In this document: one piece after another, positions 8,592-18,003 of the stretch
How the letters are laid out: every line of letters starts with the position of its first letter
How positions within the stretch are numbered: the stretch's first letter is position 1
Origin: Pseudomonas cedrina subsp. fulgida
GTDB taxonomy: Bacteria; Pseudomonadota; Gammaproteobacteria; Pseudomonadales; Pseudomonadaceae
Direction of reading: 5' to 3'
NCBI GenBank assembly: GCA_016937595.1
Contig: JAFHKH010000006.1
Location: forward strand, 1 to 34,340
DNA length: 34,340 bases
Position numbers and translations under genes: made by a program
Notes under the pieces: generated by a model
The model's input: the letters and a program-made list of their open reading frames with translations, nothing else
What the model was told of the DNA's origin: nothing
Databases searched by the model: none

Positions 8592-9599
8592 ATGGCTCGC
8601 GGCGGCATAAACAAAGCAGTTGTTCAAACGGCACGCCTGGCAATACTCGCCCGCGGCGAAAACCCCAGCATCGACGCGGTACGCATCGAAATGGGCAACA
8701 CCGGCTCCAAAACCACCATTCACCGCTATTTAAAGGAGCTGGATGAGAGCGAGACCCGCCTCACCATCACCGAAGCACCGATCGATGACGAGCTCGGCGA
8801 ACTGGTCGCGCGCCTGGCGCAGCGTTTGAAAGACAAAGCCCAGGAGCCAATCGACCTGGCCCTGGCGCAATTCGAACAACAGAAAGCCGCCCTGCTCGCC
8901 CAGTTGGCCGCCCTTGAAGAGGCCCATGGCCAACTCAAGCAGCAATTCGACATCCAGGCCGCCGCCCTCGCGGAACAAAGCGCCGCACTGCAAACCGCCA
9001 GCACCAGCCTGCAGACCGAGCAAACCCGTAACGCCGGGCTGAGCCAGGCGTGCAGCGATTACGCGCTACGGATCAATGACAAGGACGAACAGATTCGTTC
9101 GCTGGAAGAAAAACACGTGCATGCCCGGGATGCGCTGGAGCACTACCGCAACGCGATCAAGGAACAGCGCGAGCAGGAACAGCGCCGCCATGAGGGCCAA
9201 CTGCAACAGGTACAGGCTGAATTACGCCAGGCCCAGCAGAGCGCCATGGTGCGCCAGGATGAGATCACCCAGTTGCATCGCGACAATGAGCGGCTATTGA
9301 TCGAACATCGAGTGACCGTGAAAGAACTGGCGGCGCTGCAGGAGCAATCACGCAAAGACCAGGCCCTCCAGCTCAAGCTGAGCGAACAGGTCGGCCTGAT
9401 TGACAGCGAACGCACCCTGCTTCAGGAGCGTCTACGGGTTGCCTTGCTCGAAAGCCACTCGCACCAACAGGCGCTGGCCGAGCACCAGCACACCAACAAG
9501 CGCCTGGAACTGGACCTGATCAAGGCCCAGGCCAGTATCGAGGCATTGCGCCTGACAGCCGCCGTTGCGACGACCGCCGAGGCGACGCCCGACGCTTGA
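8592..9599 (+). CDS. KfrA-like DNA-binding coiled-coil protein
   Basis: The 335-residue protein has an N-terminal helical DNA-binding domain resembling the KfrA N-terminal family (residues about 1-110; GGINKAVVQTARLAI, and GNTGSKTTIHRYLKEL, which includes a helix-turn-helix-like segment). A long Gln/Glu/Ala/Leu-rich coiled coil follows (about 95-315). Plasmid KfrA is an autorepressor that multimerises through its coiled coil and aids plasmid maintenance; here the gene is chromosomal. GGAG at 8583-8586 supports the ATG. It is divergent from the recombinase, and its TGA abuts the gor stop codon with no gap. A role with the recombinase is inferred from the arrangement only. Confidence 0.8.
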   Translation: MARGGINKAVVQTARLAILARGENPSIDAVRIEMGNTGSKTTIHRYLKELDESETRLTITEAPIDDELGELVARLAQRLKDKAQEPIDLALAQFEQQKAALLAQLAALEEAHGQLKQQFDIQAAALAEQSAALQTASTSLQTEQTRNAGLSQACSDYALRINDKDEQIRSLEEKHVHARDALEHYRNAIKEQREQEQRRHEGQLQQVQAELRQAQQSAMVRQDEITQLHRDNERLLIEHRVTVKELAALQEQSRKDQALQLKLSEQVGLIDSERTLLQERLRVALLESHSHQQALAEHQHTNKRLELDLIKAQASIEALRLTAAVATTAEATPDA

Positions 9600-10958
9600 T
9601 CAGCGTGCCACAGGCGTGCGCAGGGTGACGAACTCTTCCGCCGCCGTGGGGTGCACGCCGATGGTGTCGTCAAAATGCTGCTTGGTCGCGCCCGCTTTCA
9701 GCGCAATTGCCAGGCCCTGGATGATTTCGCCGGCATCGGGACCGACCATGTGGCAACCCAGCACCTTGTCGGTGTCGGCATCGACGATCAGCTTCATCAG
9801 GGTCTTTTCCTGGCAGTCGGTCAGGGTCAGCTTCATCGGCCGGAAACGGCTTTCGAAGACCTGCACCTTATGGCCTTGCGCTTTCGCGTCCTCTTCGGTC
9901 AGGCCAACGGTGCCGATGTTCGGCAAGCTGAACACCGCCGTCGGGATCATGGCGTAATCCACCGGGCGATAGTGCTCCGGCTTGAACAGGCGCCGCGCCA
10001 CGGCCATGCCTTCGGCCAGGGCAACCGGCGTCAGTTGCACACGACCGATCACGTCACCAATGGCCAGGATCGACGCTTCGGCGGTCTGGTACAGGTCGTC
10101 CACTTCAACGAAGCCACGCTTGTCGAGCTTGACCCCGGTGTTTTCCAACCCGAGATTGTCCAGCATCGGACGGCGCCCCGTGGCGTAGAACACGCAATCG
10201 GCCTCCAGCACGCGACCGTCTTTGAGCGTGGCCTTGAGGCTGCCATCGGCTTGCTTGTCGATGCGTTCGATATCGGCATTGAATTGCAGGTCGAGGCCGC
10301 GCTTGGTCAGCTCTTCCTTGAGGTGGGTGCGCACCGAGCCATCGAAACCGCGCAGGAACAGGTCACCACGGTACAACAGCGTTGTCTGGGCGCCGAGGCC
10401 GTGGAAAATACCGGCAAACTCAACGGCAATATAACCACCGCCGACCACCAGTACGCGCTTGGGCAATTGCTTGAGGAAAAACGCCTCATTGGAGCCAATG
10501 GCATGCTCACGCCCCGGAATTTCCGGGATCTGCGGCCAGCCACCCGTAGCAATCAGGATGTGCCTGGCGGTAAAGCGCTCACCGTTGATTTCGACCTGAT
10601 GCGGATCGACCAGGCGCGCATGCCCCTCATGCAGGGTCACGCCACTGTTGACCAGCAGGTTGCGGTAAATGCCATTGAGGCGGTTGATCTCACGGTCTTT
10701 ATTCGCGATCAGGGTTGCCCAATCGAAATTCGCTTCGCCCAGGGACCAGCCAAACCCGCCGGCCTGCTCGAACTCCTCGGGGAAATGCGCGCCGTATACC
10801 AGCAGTTTTTTCGGCACGCAGCCGACGTTGACACAGGTGCCCCCCAGGTAGCGGCTTTCCGCCACCGCCACTTTGGCACCAAAACCCGCAGCAAAACGTG
10901 CCGCACGCACACCGCCGGAACCGGCGCCAATTACATACAGGTCAAAATCGTAGGCCAT
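9600..10958 (-). CDS. gor: Glutathione-disulfide reductase
   Basis: This NADPH-dependent flavoenzyme regenerates reduced glutathione. The 452-residue product has the FAD motif [16 protein letters not shown], the redox disulfide [13 protein letters not shown], the NADPH-binding motif [19 protein letters not shown], the second FAD motif [17 protein letters not shown], and the C-terminal active-site [12 protein letters not shown]. Length and motifs are complete, so it should be active. GAGGAGAG lies just upstream of the ATG on the minus strand. It is downstream of galU in the same orientation but separated from it by a terminator, so it probably has its own promoter. Confidence 0.96.
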   Translation of the reverse strand: MAYDFDLYVIGAGSGGVRAARFAAGFGAKVAVAESRYLGGTCVNVGCVPKKLLVYGAHFPEEFEQAGGFGWSLGEANFDWATLIANKDREINRLNGIYRNLLVNSGVTLHEGHARLVDPHQVEINGERFTARHILIATGGWPQIPEIPGREHAIGSNEAFFLKQLPKRVLVVGGGYIAVEFAGIFHGLGAQTTLLYRGDLFLRGFDGSVRTHLKEELTKRGLDLQFNADIERIDKQADGSLKATLKDGRVLEADCVFYATGRRPMLDNLGLENTGVKLDKRGFVEVDDLYQTAEASILAIGDVIGRVQLTPVALAEGMAVARRLFKPEHYRPVDYAMIPTAVFSLPNIGTVGLTEEDAKAQGHKVQVFESRFRPMKLTLTDCQEKTLMKLIVDADTDKVLGCHMVGPDAGEIIQGLAIALKAGATKQHFDDTIGVHPTAAEEFVTLRTPVAR

Positions 10959-11004
10959 TTCACTCTCCTCGGCAGGACATCAGCATACCGCCATACATGG
11001 GGCC

Positions 11005-11036
11005 GAAAAACGAAAAAGCCACCCGAAGGTGGCTTT
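11005..11036 (-). terminator. Terminator after galU
   Basis: The minus strand shows stem AAAGCCACC/GGTGGCTTT with a 4-nt loop, followed by a T-rich tail, 28 bases after the galU stop codon and before gor. Confidence 0.9.
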
Positions 11037-11063
11037 CTCTTGAAACAGACTGGCTGGCGTAAA

Positions 11064-11903
11064 TCAGTAAGCCTTGCCGGTCTTGTAGAAGTGCTCGAAG
11101 CAGAAGTTGGTCGCTTCGATGTAGCCTTCAGCACCACCGCAGTCAAAACGCTGGCCTTTGAACTTGTAGGCGATGACGCAACCGTCTTTGGCTTGCTTCA
11201 TCAGGGCGTCGGTGATTTGGATCTCGCCGCCTTTGCCCGGCTCGGTTTCTTCGATCAACTTGAAGATGTCCGGCGTCAGGATGTAGCGACCGATAATCGC
11301 CAGGTTCGATGGCGCATCTTCAGGGGCTGGCTTCTCGACCATGTCACGTACGCGGATCAGGCCATCACCAATGTCGTCACCGGCAATCACGCCGTACTTG
11401 TTGGTTTGCGAGGGATCCACTTCCATCACCGCCACGATGGTGCAGCGGTATTTCTGGTACAGCTTGACCATTTGGGTCAGCACGCCGTCACCGTCCAGGT
11501 TGACGCACAGGTCGTCCGCCAGCACCACGGCGAACGGCTCGTCGCCGATCAGTGGGCGACCGGTCAGGATAGCGTGGCCCAGGCCCTTCATCTGAGTCTG
11601 GCGAGTGTAGGAGAACGAGCACTCGTCCAGCAGTTTGCGGATACCGACCAGGTATTTTTCCTTGTCGGTGCCCTTGATCTGGTTTTCCAGCTCGTAGCTG
11701 ATGTCGAAGTGGTCTTCCAGCGCGCGCTTACCACGGCCGGTCACGATGGAGATTTCGTTCAGGCCGGCATCCAATGCCTCTTCAACCCCGTACTGAATCA
11801 GTGGCTTGTTCACCACCGGCAGCATCTCTTTGGGCATGGCTTTGGTCGCTGGCAGGAAGCGAGTGCCGTAACCGGCTGCTGGGAACAAGCATTTCTTGAT
11901 CAT
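11064..11903 (-). CDS. galU: UTP-glucose-1-phosphate uridylyltransferase
   Basis: GalU makes UDP-glucose from UTP and glucose-1-phosphate for LPS core, exopolysaccharide and other glycan synthesis. The 279-residue product begins with the nucleotide-binding signature FPAAGYGTRFLPATKAMPKE and contains VVLADDLC, GVIAGDDI, VEKPAPEDAPSN and the Pseudomonas-type GEIQITDAL segment. Length is typical. AAGGAC precedes the ATG. A plausible sigma70 promoter lies upstream and a terminator follows, so it is probably transcribed alone. Confidence 0.97.
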   Translation of the reverse strand: MIKKCLFPAAGYGTRFLPATKAMPKEMLPVVNKPLIQYGVEEALDAGLNEISIVTGRGKRALEDHFDISYELENQIKGTDKEKYLVGIRKLLDECSFSYTRQTQMKGLGHAILTGRPLIGDEPFAVVLADDLCVNLDGDGVLTQMVKLYQKYRCTIVAVMEVDPSQTNKYGVIAGDDIGDGLIRVRDMVEKPAPEDAPSNLAIIGRYILTPDIFKLIEETEPGKGGEIQITDALMKQAKDGCVIAYKFKGQRFDCGGAEGYIEATNFCFEHFYKTGKAY

Positions 11904-11943
11904 ATGGGTCCTTACATAGGGCTGTGTGTACGGAATTCGGCGC

Positions 11944-11972
11944 AGTCTAATCAGGCCGCAGTCACCTTACAA
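11944..11972 (-). promoter_or_regulatory. Putative galU promoter
   Basis: On the minus strand TTGTAA (-35) and TAGACT (-10) are separated by 17 bp, with the -10 box about 40 bp upstream of the galU ATG. Four of six bases match consensus in each hexamer. Confidence 0.45.
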
Positions 11973-12208
11973 TGGCTCCTGCTGGCGTTGCGATGTCATC
12001 ATAGAGAAAAAATGTCGGCGTAAGTTCCGCTGATCTTGCGAACGGGCTGCCTAACGGCATGGCAAAAAGGCCTGCGCCTCGGTATTTCACGGGCTGCGAC
12101 CTTTTTAGCACGCTTTGGCCTTCATGACACTGACCGAGAATAACGCGCGCTGCCGTGCGGCATTTGGCGCTATCATTACAGCCTTGAACCACACCACGAG
12201 ATTGATAG
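11973..12208. other. galU / 61-aa gene intergenic region
   Basis: This divergent spacer contains an imperfect hairpin whose outer arms are AAAAAGG and CCTTTTT (about 12065-12116). I see no coding sequence. No convincing promoter for the 61-aa gene could be fixed. Confidence 0.4.
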
Positions 12209-12394
12209 ATGTCTGAACGAAAAGGCGTAAACGGCTACCTGATCACGCAGCGCGCGGACGGCTGGCACCTGATCAACTTCCACGGCGACAGCGTTGCCGG
12301 CGCCTTCGCCAGCGAAAGCCAGGCGATTGCGGTAGCCGAAGTGTTTGTGGACGAAGCAGGCCATGCGTCGAGCAAACGGCCCAAGGGCAAGTAA
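12209..12394 (+). CDS. Small conserved hypothetical protein (61 aa)
   Basis: The product is a soluble 61-residue protein: a basic start, a core GYLITQRADGWHLINFHGD that looks like two beta strands, an Ala-rich helix (ASESQAIAVAEVFVDEAG) and a basic tail (SSKRPKGK). The strand-strand-helix pattern resembles DUF2188-type small proteins, but I do not claim membership. A perfect terminator just downstream supports it as a real single-gene transcript. The ribosome-binding site is weak. Confidence 0.72.
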   Translation: MSERKGVNGYLITQRADGWHLINFHGDSVAGAFASESQAIAVAEVFVDEAGHASSKRPKGK

Positions 12395-12414
12395 GCTCCG
12401 CCAGCCGGTATATG

Positions 12415-12438
12415 AAGCCCCGTTTACGGGGCTTTTTT
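12415..12438 (+). terminator. Terminator after the 61-aa gene
   Basis: Stem AAGCCCCG/CGGGGCTT with loop TTTA runs directly into four more T residues. Confidence 0.93.
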
Positions 12439-12890
12439 GTGGGCACTGATAAAGACAGGAAGAGTGAAACGACGGTTGCGCAGTTACATCAAGACCCTGA
12501 ATCAATATTGTATTCGTGCGCATGTAATCCTATTCTGACAGAAACAATAGCGATTAAACCCTCGACCCTCAATGTAGTTCATTTCTTACAGTTGATTATC
12601 GATTTTTGGCAAAACGCCATATTGCTCTTACACATCTGGAAATAAGCCGGCTACAAAACTAAGCGAATCGGGCGACTTACTTTTTATAACGCAAGCCTGA
12701 CAATTGCCGGCGTTCGTACGAAGCACCGAGTGGCAATGCAAATAGTTGGAAATTAACGTTTTCCTTCATTTGCCCCTCGGTGCGCGGCGAGCTGAGTTCC
12801 CTGCACGTTTTTAGTTTTAAGAACGACGGTTTGGTCCACGCCTGCCTGCAGGAATCCTTTATGACGTTATTAACAGATGAGTCTTTGCTG
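12439..12890 (+). promoter_or_regulatory. AT-rich leader of the fimbrial operon
   Basis: About 450 bp without a gene, clearly richer in A+T than the neighbouring sequence, precede the fimbrial operon. TTGGCA followed after 17 bp by TACACA (about 12605-12633) is a weak sigma70-like candidate. TATAAC at 12685-12690 could be another -10 box. A nested dyad lies at 12723-12783. AT-rich leaders of this kind are typical targets of MvaT/MvaU silencing, which is an inference here. I saw no repeats that would form a fimS-like invertible switch of several hundred base pairs. Confidence 0.5.
12723..12783 (+). repeat. Nested inverted repeat upstream of the fimbrial operon
   Basis: The outer arms 12723-12736 and 12770-12783 pair at 13 of 14 positions (GCACCGAG, one mismatch, GGCAA). 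Inside them GGAAA (12748-12752) and TTTCC (12760-12764) form a second dyad with a 7-bp spacer. The whole could fold as a two-tier RNA hairpin or serve as an operator. It is not followed directly by a T run, so it is not a simple terminator. Confidence 0.6.
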
Positions 12891-13412
12891 ATGAAAATTG
12901 AAATGAAAACCGCGCTGTTGTCGATCGGGCTGCTGCTGGGGTCGATGCCCGCTGCCCAGGCCGCGGATGGAACAGTCACGTTCTTGGGTTCGGTGCACTC
13001 GGGTGCCTGCTCGATCAAGCCGGATTCCGTGGATCAGACCGTCCACCTGGGCGCCATTGCAAAGCATCAATTGCAAACGGGCGGCAAGTCCGAAGCCCGC
13101 CGTGTATTGATTGAACTGGAAGGCTGCGATCTCACCGGCCTCACCGACAACACCGTGACCACTACCTTCACGGCGGCGCCATCCAGCGCTGTGCCAGGTG
13201 CGATCGGCACCGTCGGTGGCGCGGGCGGTATCGGCATCATGATGACCCACGGCAGCAAACCTATCGAACTGGGCGTCGCCACGACCCCGCAAGCCATTGT
13301 CGCCGGCGACAACACGCTTGAGTTCGGTGCCTACGTACAAGGTGCCGCGACGGCCCCTATCGTTCCCGGCGATTTCAGCGCGGTCACCAACTTTACCTTG
13401 GCTTATCAGTAA
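12891..13412 (+). CDS. Fimbrial major-type subunit (type 1 pilin family)
   Basis: This pilin is exported by Sec and assembled through the chaperone-usher pathway. From the ATG at 12891 the product is 173 aa: signal peptide ending MPAAQA|ADG, donor-strand-like start GTVTFLGSVHSGACSI, a Cys pair (SGACSIKP and LEGCDL), and the typical end VTNFTLAYQ with a penultimate aromatic residue. Position as first gene and FimA-like pattern suggest the main shaft subunit. ATG at 12861 has a better ribosome-binding site (AGGA, 7 bp away) and would add ten residues to the signal peptide; ATG at 12903 is also possible. Residues further upstream are not expected. Confidence 0.88.
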   Translation: MKIEMKTALLSIGLLLGSMPAAQAADGTVTFLGSVHSGACSIKPDSVDQTVHLGAIAKHQLQTGGKSEARRVLIELEGCDLTGLTDNTVTTTFTAAPSSAVPGAIGTVGGAGGIGIMMTHGSKPIELGVATTPQAIVAGDNTLEFGAYVQGAATAPIVPGDFSAVTNFTLAYQ

Positions 13413-13464
13413 GTGATTCCCCCCCGCCATTCACGTGGCGGGGGGAAGCTGACGGGAGATAAAG

Positions 13465-14025
13465 GTGAAAACACTTATACACCTTGCCATCACCTCTGCA
13501 TTGGCATTGCTCATCAGCCCTGACGCGCGCGCGCAGCCGCCCGCCCAAGGCGACGGCGTTGTCACGCTGGGCGGCGAGATCGTCGACTCGGCATGCGGAT
13601 TGGAATTGGCCAGCGCCGACCAGTCCATTGATATGCCTCCCGAGCCGATAGGCCGGATTTTGCGAAATACGATGGGCGAGCCGCATCCCTTCCAGTTGCG
13701 TCTGGTCAATTGCTCGTTGAGTCGGCCGGACCCGCTGCGCCCCGGTGCAAGCCTGCCGGACTGGCAGCATTTGCAGGTGACCTTTGACGGTCCTCGCGAC
13801 CGGGAGGGCCGCTCCTTTGCCGTCTCGGGCTTCTCACAGGGGGTTGCCTTTCATATCTGGGACGCCGCCGGTCAGGAGAGCATTCCGGGCGAGCCAATGG
13901 CGCTGGTTCCGCTGACTGAAGGCGACATGACCCTCCACTACACGATCCGCCTGATCGGCAACGGACTGCAACTTGTCCCGGGTGCCCACGGCGCTGCGGT
14001 GCGATTCAAGTTGGATTACTTTTGA
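13465..14025 (+). CDS. Fimbrial subunit (type 1 pilin family)
   Basis: The product is 186 aa and starts at GTG, preceded by GGGAGAT. It has a signal peptide (MKTLIHLAITSALALLISPDARA|Q), a GDGVVTLGGEIVDSACGLEL donor-strand/Cys region, a second Cys in RLVNCSLS, and the end VRFKLDYF with a penultimate aromatic residue. It is closest in pattern to the subunit at 17427-17999. Lying between the major pilin and the usher, it may be a minor shaft, anchor or terminator subunit, as PapH is in P pili; that role is inferred from position only. Confidence 0.85.
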   Translation: MKTLIHLAITSALALLISPDARAQPPAQGDGVVTLGGEIVDSACGLELASADQSIDMPPEPIGRILRNTMGEPHPFQLRLVNCSLSRPDPLRPGASLPDWQHLQVTFDGPRDREGRSFAVSGFSQGVAFHIWDAAGQESIPGEPMALVPLTEGDMTLHYTIRLIGNGLQLVPGAHGAAVRFKLDYF

Positions 14026-14044
14026 ACATTGATGGACTGCTTTC

Positions 14045-16647
14045 ATGTTGAATGCGTCGAAGATGAAAAAAAAGCTTCGCCCAAGCCTGTTTGGCGGGTT
14101 GATATCCGTAGCGGGAACGGCATTGGCTGCCGGGGATATTGAGTTTAATACAGATGTTCTGGACCTGACTGACCGCACTAATATTGACTTGTCCCAGTTT
14201 GCACGCAGCGGTTTTATCCTGCCCGGGACCTATTCAATGGCCGTGCAGATAAACCAGCAATCGCTTTCTGAACAATCGATAGCATTCTACCCGCCCGACG
14301 ACGACCCCAAAGGCAGTGAGGCCTGTTTATCTGCCGCCCTGGTGGAACAACTGGGCCTGAAAGCGTCCGTTGCCGCCGAACTTACCTGGTGGAAAGGCGG
14401 TGAATGCCTGGATATCCGAGGTTTGCCGGGCATGGAGGTCGCTGGAGATCTGGCGACCGCCACGCTGAACATTAACTTGCCGCACGCTTACCTTGAGTAC
14501 AGCGCCGTCAACTGGGACCCGCCTTCTCGCTGGGACGAAGGGGTGCCCGGGCTGTTGGTCGACTACAACATGACGGCGCAATCAAGCCACCAGAAAAATG
14601 ACCGGGTGCGCAACAACTTGAGTGGCAACGGCACGCTGGGGGCCAACGCCGGAGCCTGGCGCTTGCGGGCGGATTGGCAGGGGCGTGTCGACAAAGACCG
14701 CGAACGGGCGGACCGGCGTTCGAGGCTGGAGTGGAGCCGCTACTATGCCTATCGCGCCCTCCCCGCGCTCAAAGCACGCTTGGTCGTGGGCGAGAACTAT
14801 CTGTATTCGGACCTGTTCGACAGCTTCCGCTTTACCGGTGCCGCCCTCAACTCCGATGAAAGCCAACTGCCACCCAACTTGCGCGGTTACGCGCCGGAGG
14901 TTGTCGGTGTCGCCAAGACCAATGCACGGGTCATTGTCAGCCAGCAAGGCCGCGTGCTGTATGAAACGCTGGTCGCCGCAGGGCCTTTTCGTATCCAGGA
15001 CCTGAATGACGCGGTGTCCGGCCGGCTGGACGTTCGCGTGGAAGAACAGGACGGTTCGGTACACACCTTCCAGATCGACACGGCAGGCGTGCCCTACCTG
15101 ACTCGCCCGGGTCACGTTCGCTACAAACTGGCCACGGGACGTCCTTCCAACCTGCAATACGGTGGCGATGGCGACGTGTTCGGTTCGGGCGAATTCTCGT
15201 GGGGTGTCAGTAATGGCTGGTCGCTGTTTGGCGGTGGCATAACCGATAACAACTACCGTGCTCTGACGGTCGGTGCGGGTCGAGATCTCCTGATATTCGG
15301 TGCCGTCTCGGTGGATGTGACTCAAGCGCGCGCCAATGTCTGGAATGAAACACTCTCGGGCAAATCCTACCGCCTTCAATATTCCAAGAACTTTGAACAG
15401 TACGACAGCCAGATAACGTTCGCCGGTTACCGTTTTTCCGAAAAGAATTACTTGAGCATGAGTGAGTACCTGGACGCTCGCCATTATGGGATGAACGGTG
15501 AACTCGCCGGACGCTACCAGTACGACGGCTATACAGAAAACTGGAAGCCCATCGGCGGTAGCAAGGCGCTTTATACCGCGACGATCAACAAGCACTTCCG
15601 TGACTGGGGCGCCTCCGTCTACGCCAGTTACAACAAACAAACTTATTGGGAGCGCCCCGCCACCCAGCGCTGGAATTTATCCGTATCACGCTACTTTAAT
15701 GTCGGGTCCGTCAAGAACATGAACATGTCGTTGAACCTTCATCGTACCGAGGACTACAACTATAAGGATCACGGCATCGCGCTCACGGTCAGCCTGCCCT
15801 TCGGGCGCAGCGGCACGTTGTCGATGGATGCGAACAGAGCCGCGGGCGATAACCGTTTTGCCACGCGCTACAGCGATCGCCTGGATGAACGCAACAGCTA
15901 CCAGCTCAGTGCCAGCGACAACGCCGCCAGCGGTTATCTGAACCATATTGGTGATCAGGCGGACATCGACGTCGCCGCCAGCAGGCAGGAAGGCAGCTAC
16001 ACCACCCTCAGTGTGTCCGCTCGCGGCGGCGGCACGCTCACGCCTCACGGTGGCGCACTGCATCGCACCAACAGCACCGGCGGCACCCGCCTGATGGTCG
16101 ACACCGGCGGGGTGCCCGATGTGCCCGTGCGCGGTTACGGCACACCGACCCGCAGCAACGCCTTCGGCAAAGCGGTCATTTCCGACATCGGCAGTTATCA
16201 GCGCATGGCGGCCAGCGTCGATCTGGAACGGTTGCCCAGCAATGTCGAAGCCACCCAATCGGTCACGCAGTTGACGCTCACCGAAGGCGCCATCGGCTAC
16301 CGGACCATGGCGGTGATTGCCGGTGAGAAAGCCATGGCGGTGGTTCGTCTGCCGGACGCAGCTCCCCGCCCTTCGGCGCGACGGTGAAGAACCTCAAGCA
16401 ACAGGACACCGGCATCGTCAACGACGGCGGCAGCGTCTACCTGAGCGGCATCCAGCCCGGCGCACAGATGACCGTCAGTTGGGGCGGTTCCGAGCGCTGC
16501 ATCGTCACCCTCCCCGTCGTTCTACCCAATGATGGCTTGACCGATGCCCTGCAACTGGGCTGCCGAATGGTAGCCCGTGATCAATCCCTGCCCGAGCCGG
16601 AAGCATTGACCGGCACGCGCAACGAGACGGAGAAAACATCCTCATGA
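14045..16647 (+). pseudogene. Fimbrial outer-membrane usher, frameshifted near its C-terminus as read
   Basis: The usher forms the outer-membrane pore through which chaperone-bound subunits are polymerised. With one base restored it is 867 aa, normal for the FimD/PapC family. Visible in order: signal peptide (to TALAAG), N-terminal chaperone-binding domain (DIEFNTDVLDL, then RSGFILPGTY), 24-strand barrel with plug (NARVIVSQQGRVLYETLVAAGP), and C-terminal domains. Frame is lost at about 16358: the sequence reads GACGCAGC where GACGGCAGC (PDGSSPPFGATVKNL) is expected, so one G is missing. The first frame stops at 16387. The second frame carries the true end (DTGIVNDGGSVYLSGIQPG, then SWGG, with a late Cys pair) and overlaps the chaperone start by four bases. 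Confidence 0.93.
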
Positions 16648-17405
16648 TGCTGAACACACGCGCCACACTCCACGCCTGCGTGCTGCTGGCCCTAGGCTTG
16701 AGCCCGTGCGCCAACGCCGCTATCGGGCTGGACCGTACCCGAGTGATTTTTGACGGCAGCAAGGATGCCACCAGCGTGAACATCACGAACAACAACACCC
16801 AGTTGCCGTATCTGGCCCAGGGCTGGATCGAAGATGAAGCGGGTCAAAAAATCACCACACCCTTGATCGTGCTACCGCCGGTTCAGCGTGTGGAGCCAGG
16901 CAAGCAAAGCCAGGTCAAAGTCCAGGCGCTGCCGGCGGCCAAATCGTTACCGCAGGACCGGGAGACGGTCTATTACTTCAACCTCAGGGAAATCCCGCCG
17001 CGCAGCGATAAGTCCAATACCCTGCAAATTGCGCTGCAGACCCGGATCAAACTGTTCTACCGGCCGCAGGCAATTACCCCAAGCCAGCAAGACCTGTCCA
17101 ACCCCTGGCAGGAAAAGCTGACCCTGACGCGCGACGGTGAGCATTACACCGTCAGTAACCCGACGCCTTATTACGTGACGCTGGTGGATGCGCGCAGCAC
17201 CAGGGATGGCAAAACCGCGCCCGGTTTCGAGCCACTGATGGTCCCGCCAAAAGGCACGTTGACCTTGGGCCCCACCGCCAAAGCGCTCGGTACAGCGCCT
17301 TACCTGGCCTACGTGAATGATTACGGCGGCCGCCCATTGATGGCGTTCACCTGCAGCGGCGACACCTGCAAGGTCAACGCGCAAGCATCAACGCCCCATG
17401 AGTAG
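16644..17405 (+). CDS. Periplasmic fimbrial chaperone (PapD/FimC family)
   Basis: The product is 253 aa with a signal peptide ending PCANA|AIGLDRTRVIFDG. The two invariant chaperone residues that anchor subunit C-termini are visible: Arg in LDRTRVIF and Lys in TRIKLFYRP. The G1-strand region (ETVYYFNLREIPP) and the short F1-G1 loop place it in the FGS class, which builds rod-like pili. The second domain ends with a Cys pair (FTCSGDTCKV). ATG overlaps the usher stop, showing translational coupling. Confidence 0.94.
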   Translation: MMLNTRATLHACVLLALGLSPCANAAIGLDRTRVIFDGSKDATSVNITNNNTQLPYLAQGWIEDEAGQKITTPLIVLPPVQRVEPGKQSQVKVQALPAAKSLPQDRETVYYFNLREIPPRSDKSNTLQIALQTRIKLFYRPQAITPSQQDLSNPWQEKLTLTRDGEHYTVSNPTPYYVTLVDARSTRDGKTAPGFEPLMVPPKGTLTLGPTAKALGTAPYLAYVNDYGGRPLMAFTCSGDTCKVNAQASTPHE

Positions 17406-17426
17406 CGCCTGCCGCCGGAGAACACC

Positions 17427-17999
17427 ATGAAGTCACACACTGTGAAGGTCTTGGGCGGACTGCTCCTGGTCGCTGTGAGCGCCGCGCAAGCCGAGGATGT
17501 CGAGGGCATGAGCGGGATGCTGAATATTTCCGGGAGCATGCATGAAATCCCTTGCGCGCTGGAAATGACCTCACTGCATCAAACCATTGACCTGGGCGCC
17601 GTATCGACCAGCCAACTGCAACGGCCCGGCGATCAGGCAAGGCCGGTGTCATTCCAATTGCGCTTCAACGACTGCCAGCGCACCGCAGGCAGTATCCGCA
17701 GCGAACGTACCGGCAACCTGACATGGAGCGCCTTTCAACCGGTGCTGTCGGTCGCGTTTAATGCGCCCGCCGATGCCGATGATCCGCGACTGGTGAAGGT
17801 CCAGGGCATCACTGGGATGGGCCTGCGCTTGACCGATCCCGAAGGGCGGGACGTCCAACTGGGCTCAAGGGGCGAACCCTTGTTTTTGCCGCTGGGCAGT
17901 AACACCCAGACATGGACCGTTCAACCCACGCGCACCGCCGCACCGTTGACCAGCGGCGCCTTTCGGGCCGTGGTCGACTTCAAGCTCAATTATGAGTAA
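17427..17999 (+). CDS. Fimbrial subunit (type 1 pilin family)
   Basis: The product is 190 aa: signal peptide ending VSAAQA|EDV, a donor-strand-like stretch (MSGMLNISGSMHEIPCALEM), second Cys in RFNDCQRT, then IDLGAVSTSQLQ as in shaft pilins, and the end VDFKLNYE. It begins 21 bp after the chaperone with a GCCGGAG ribosome-binding site. It looks paralogous to the subunit at 13465-14025. Confidence 0.87.
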   Translation: MKSHTVKVLGGLLLVAVSAAQAEDVEGMSGMLNISGSMHEIPCALEMTSLHQTIDLGAVSTSQLQRPGDQARPVSFQLRFNDCQRTAGSIRSERTGNLTWSAFQPVLSVAFNAPADADDPRLVKVQGITGMGLRLTDPEGRDVQLGSRGEPLFLPLGSNTQTWTVQPTRTAAPLTSGAFRAVVDFKLNYE

Positions 18000-18003
18000 G
18001 GGC

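Noticed and set aside
7490..9599. Resident prophage or genomic island around the integrase
   Set aside because: Neighbours are core genes (ahpC, gor). No tRNA, direct repeats or phage structural genes were seen.
9651..12023. 790-codon plus-strand open frame
   Set aside because: It lies entirely opposite gor and galU, both clear and complete genes. Its composition is the complement of theirs, a common shadow effect in high-G+C DNA.
12713..12722. Palindrome TTCGTACGAA in the fimbrial leader
   Set aside because: Only 10 bp with unpaired flanks; palindromes of this length occur by chance and it is not repeated in the window.
12439..12890. fimS-like invertible promoter
   Set aside because: The only inverted arms found are 33 bp apart, far too close for a typical invertible switch. 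The recombinase at 7490 is several kilobases away and not next to the operon.
16384..16647. Separate small gene after the usher
   Set aside because: Its translation is the conserved usher C-terminus; it is the tail of the same gene after the frameshift.
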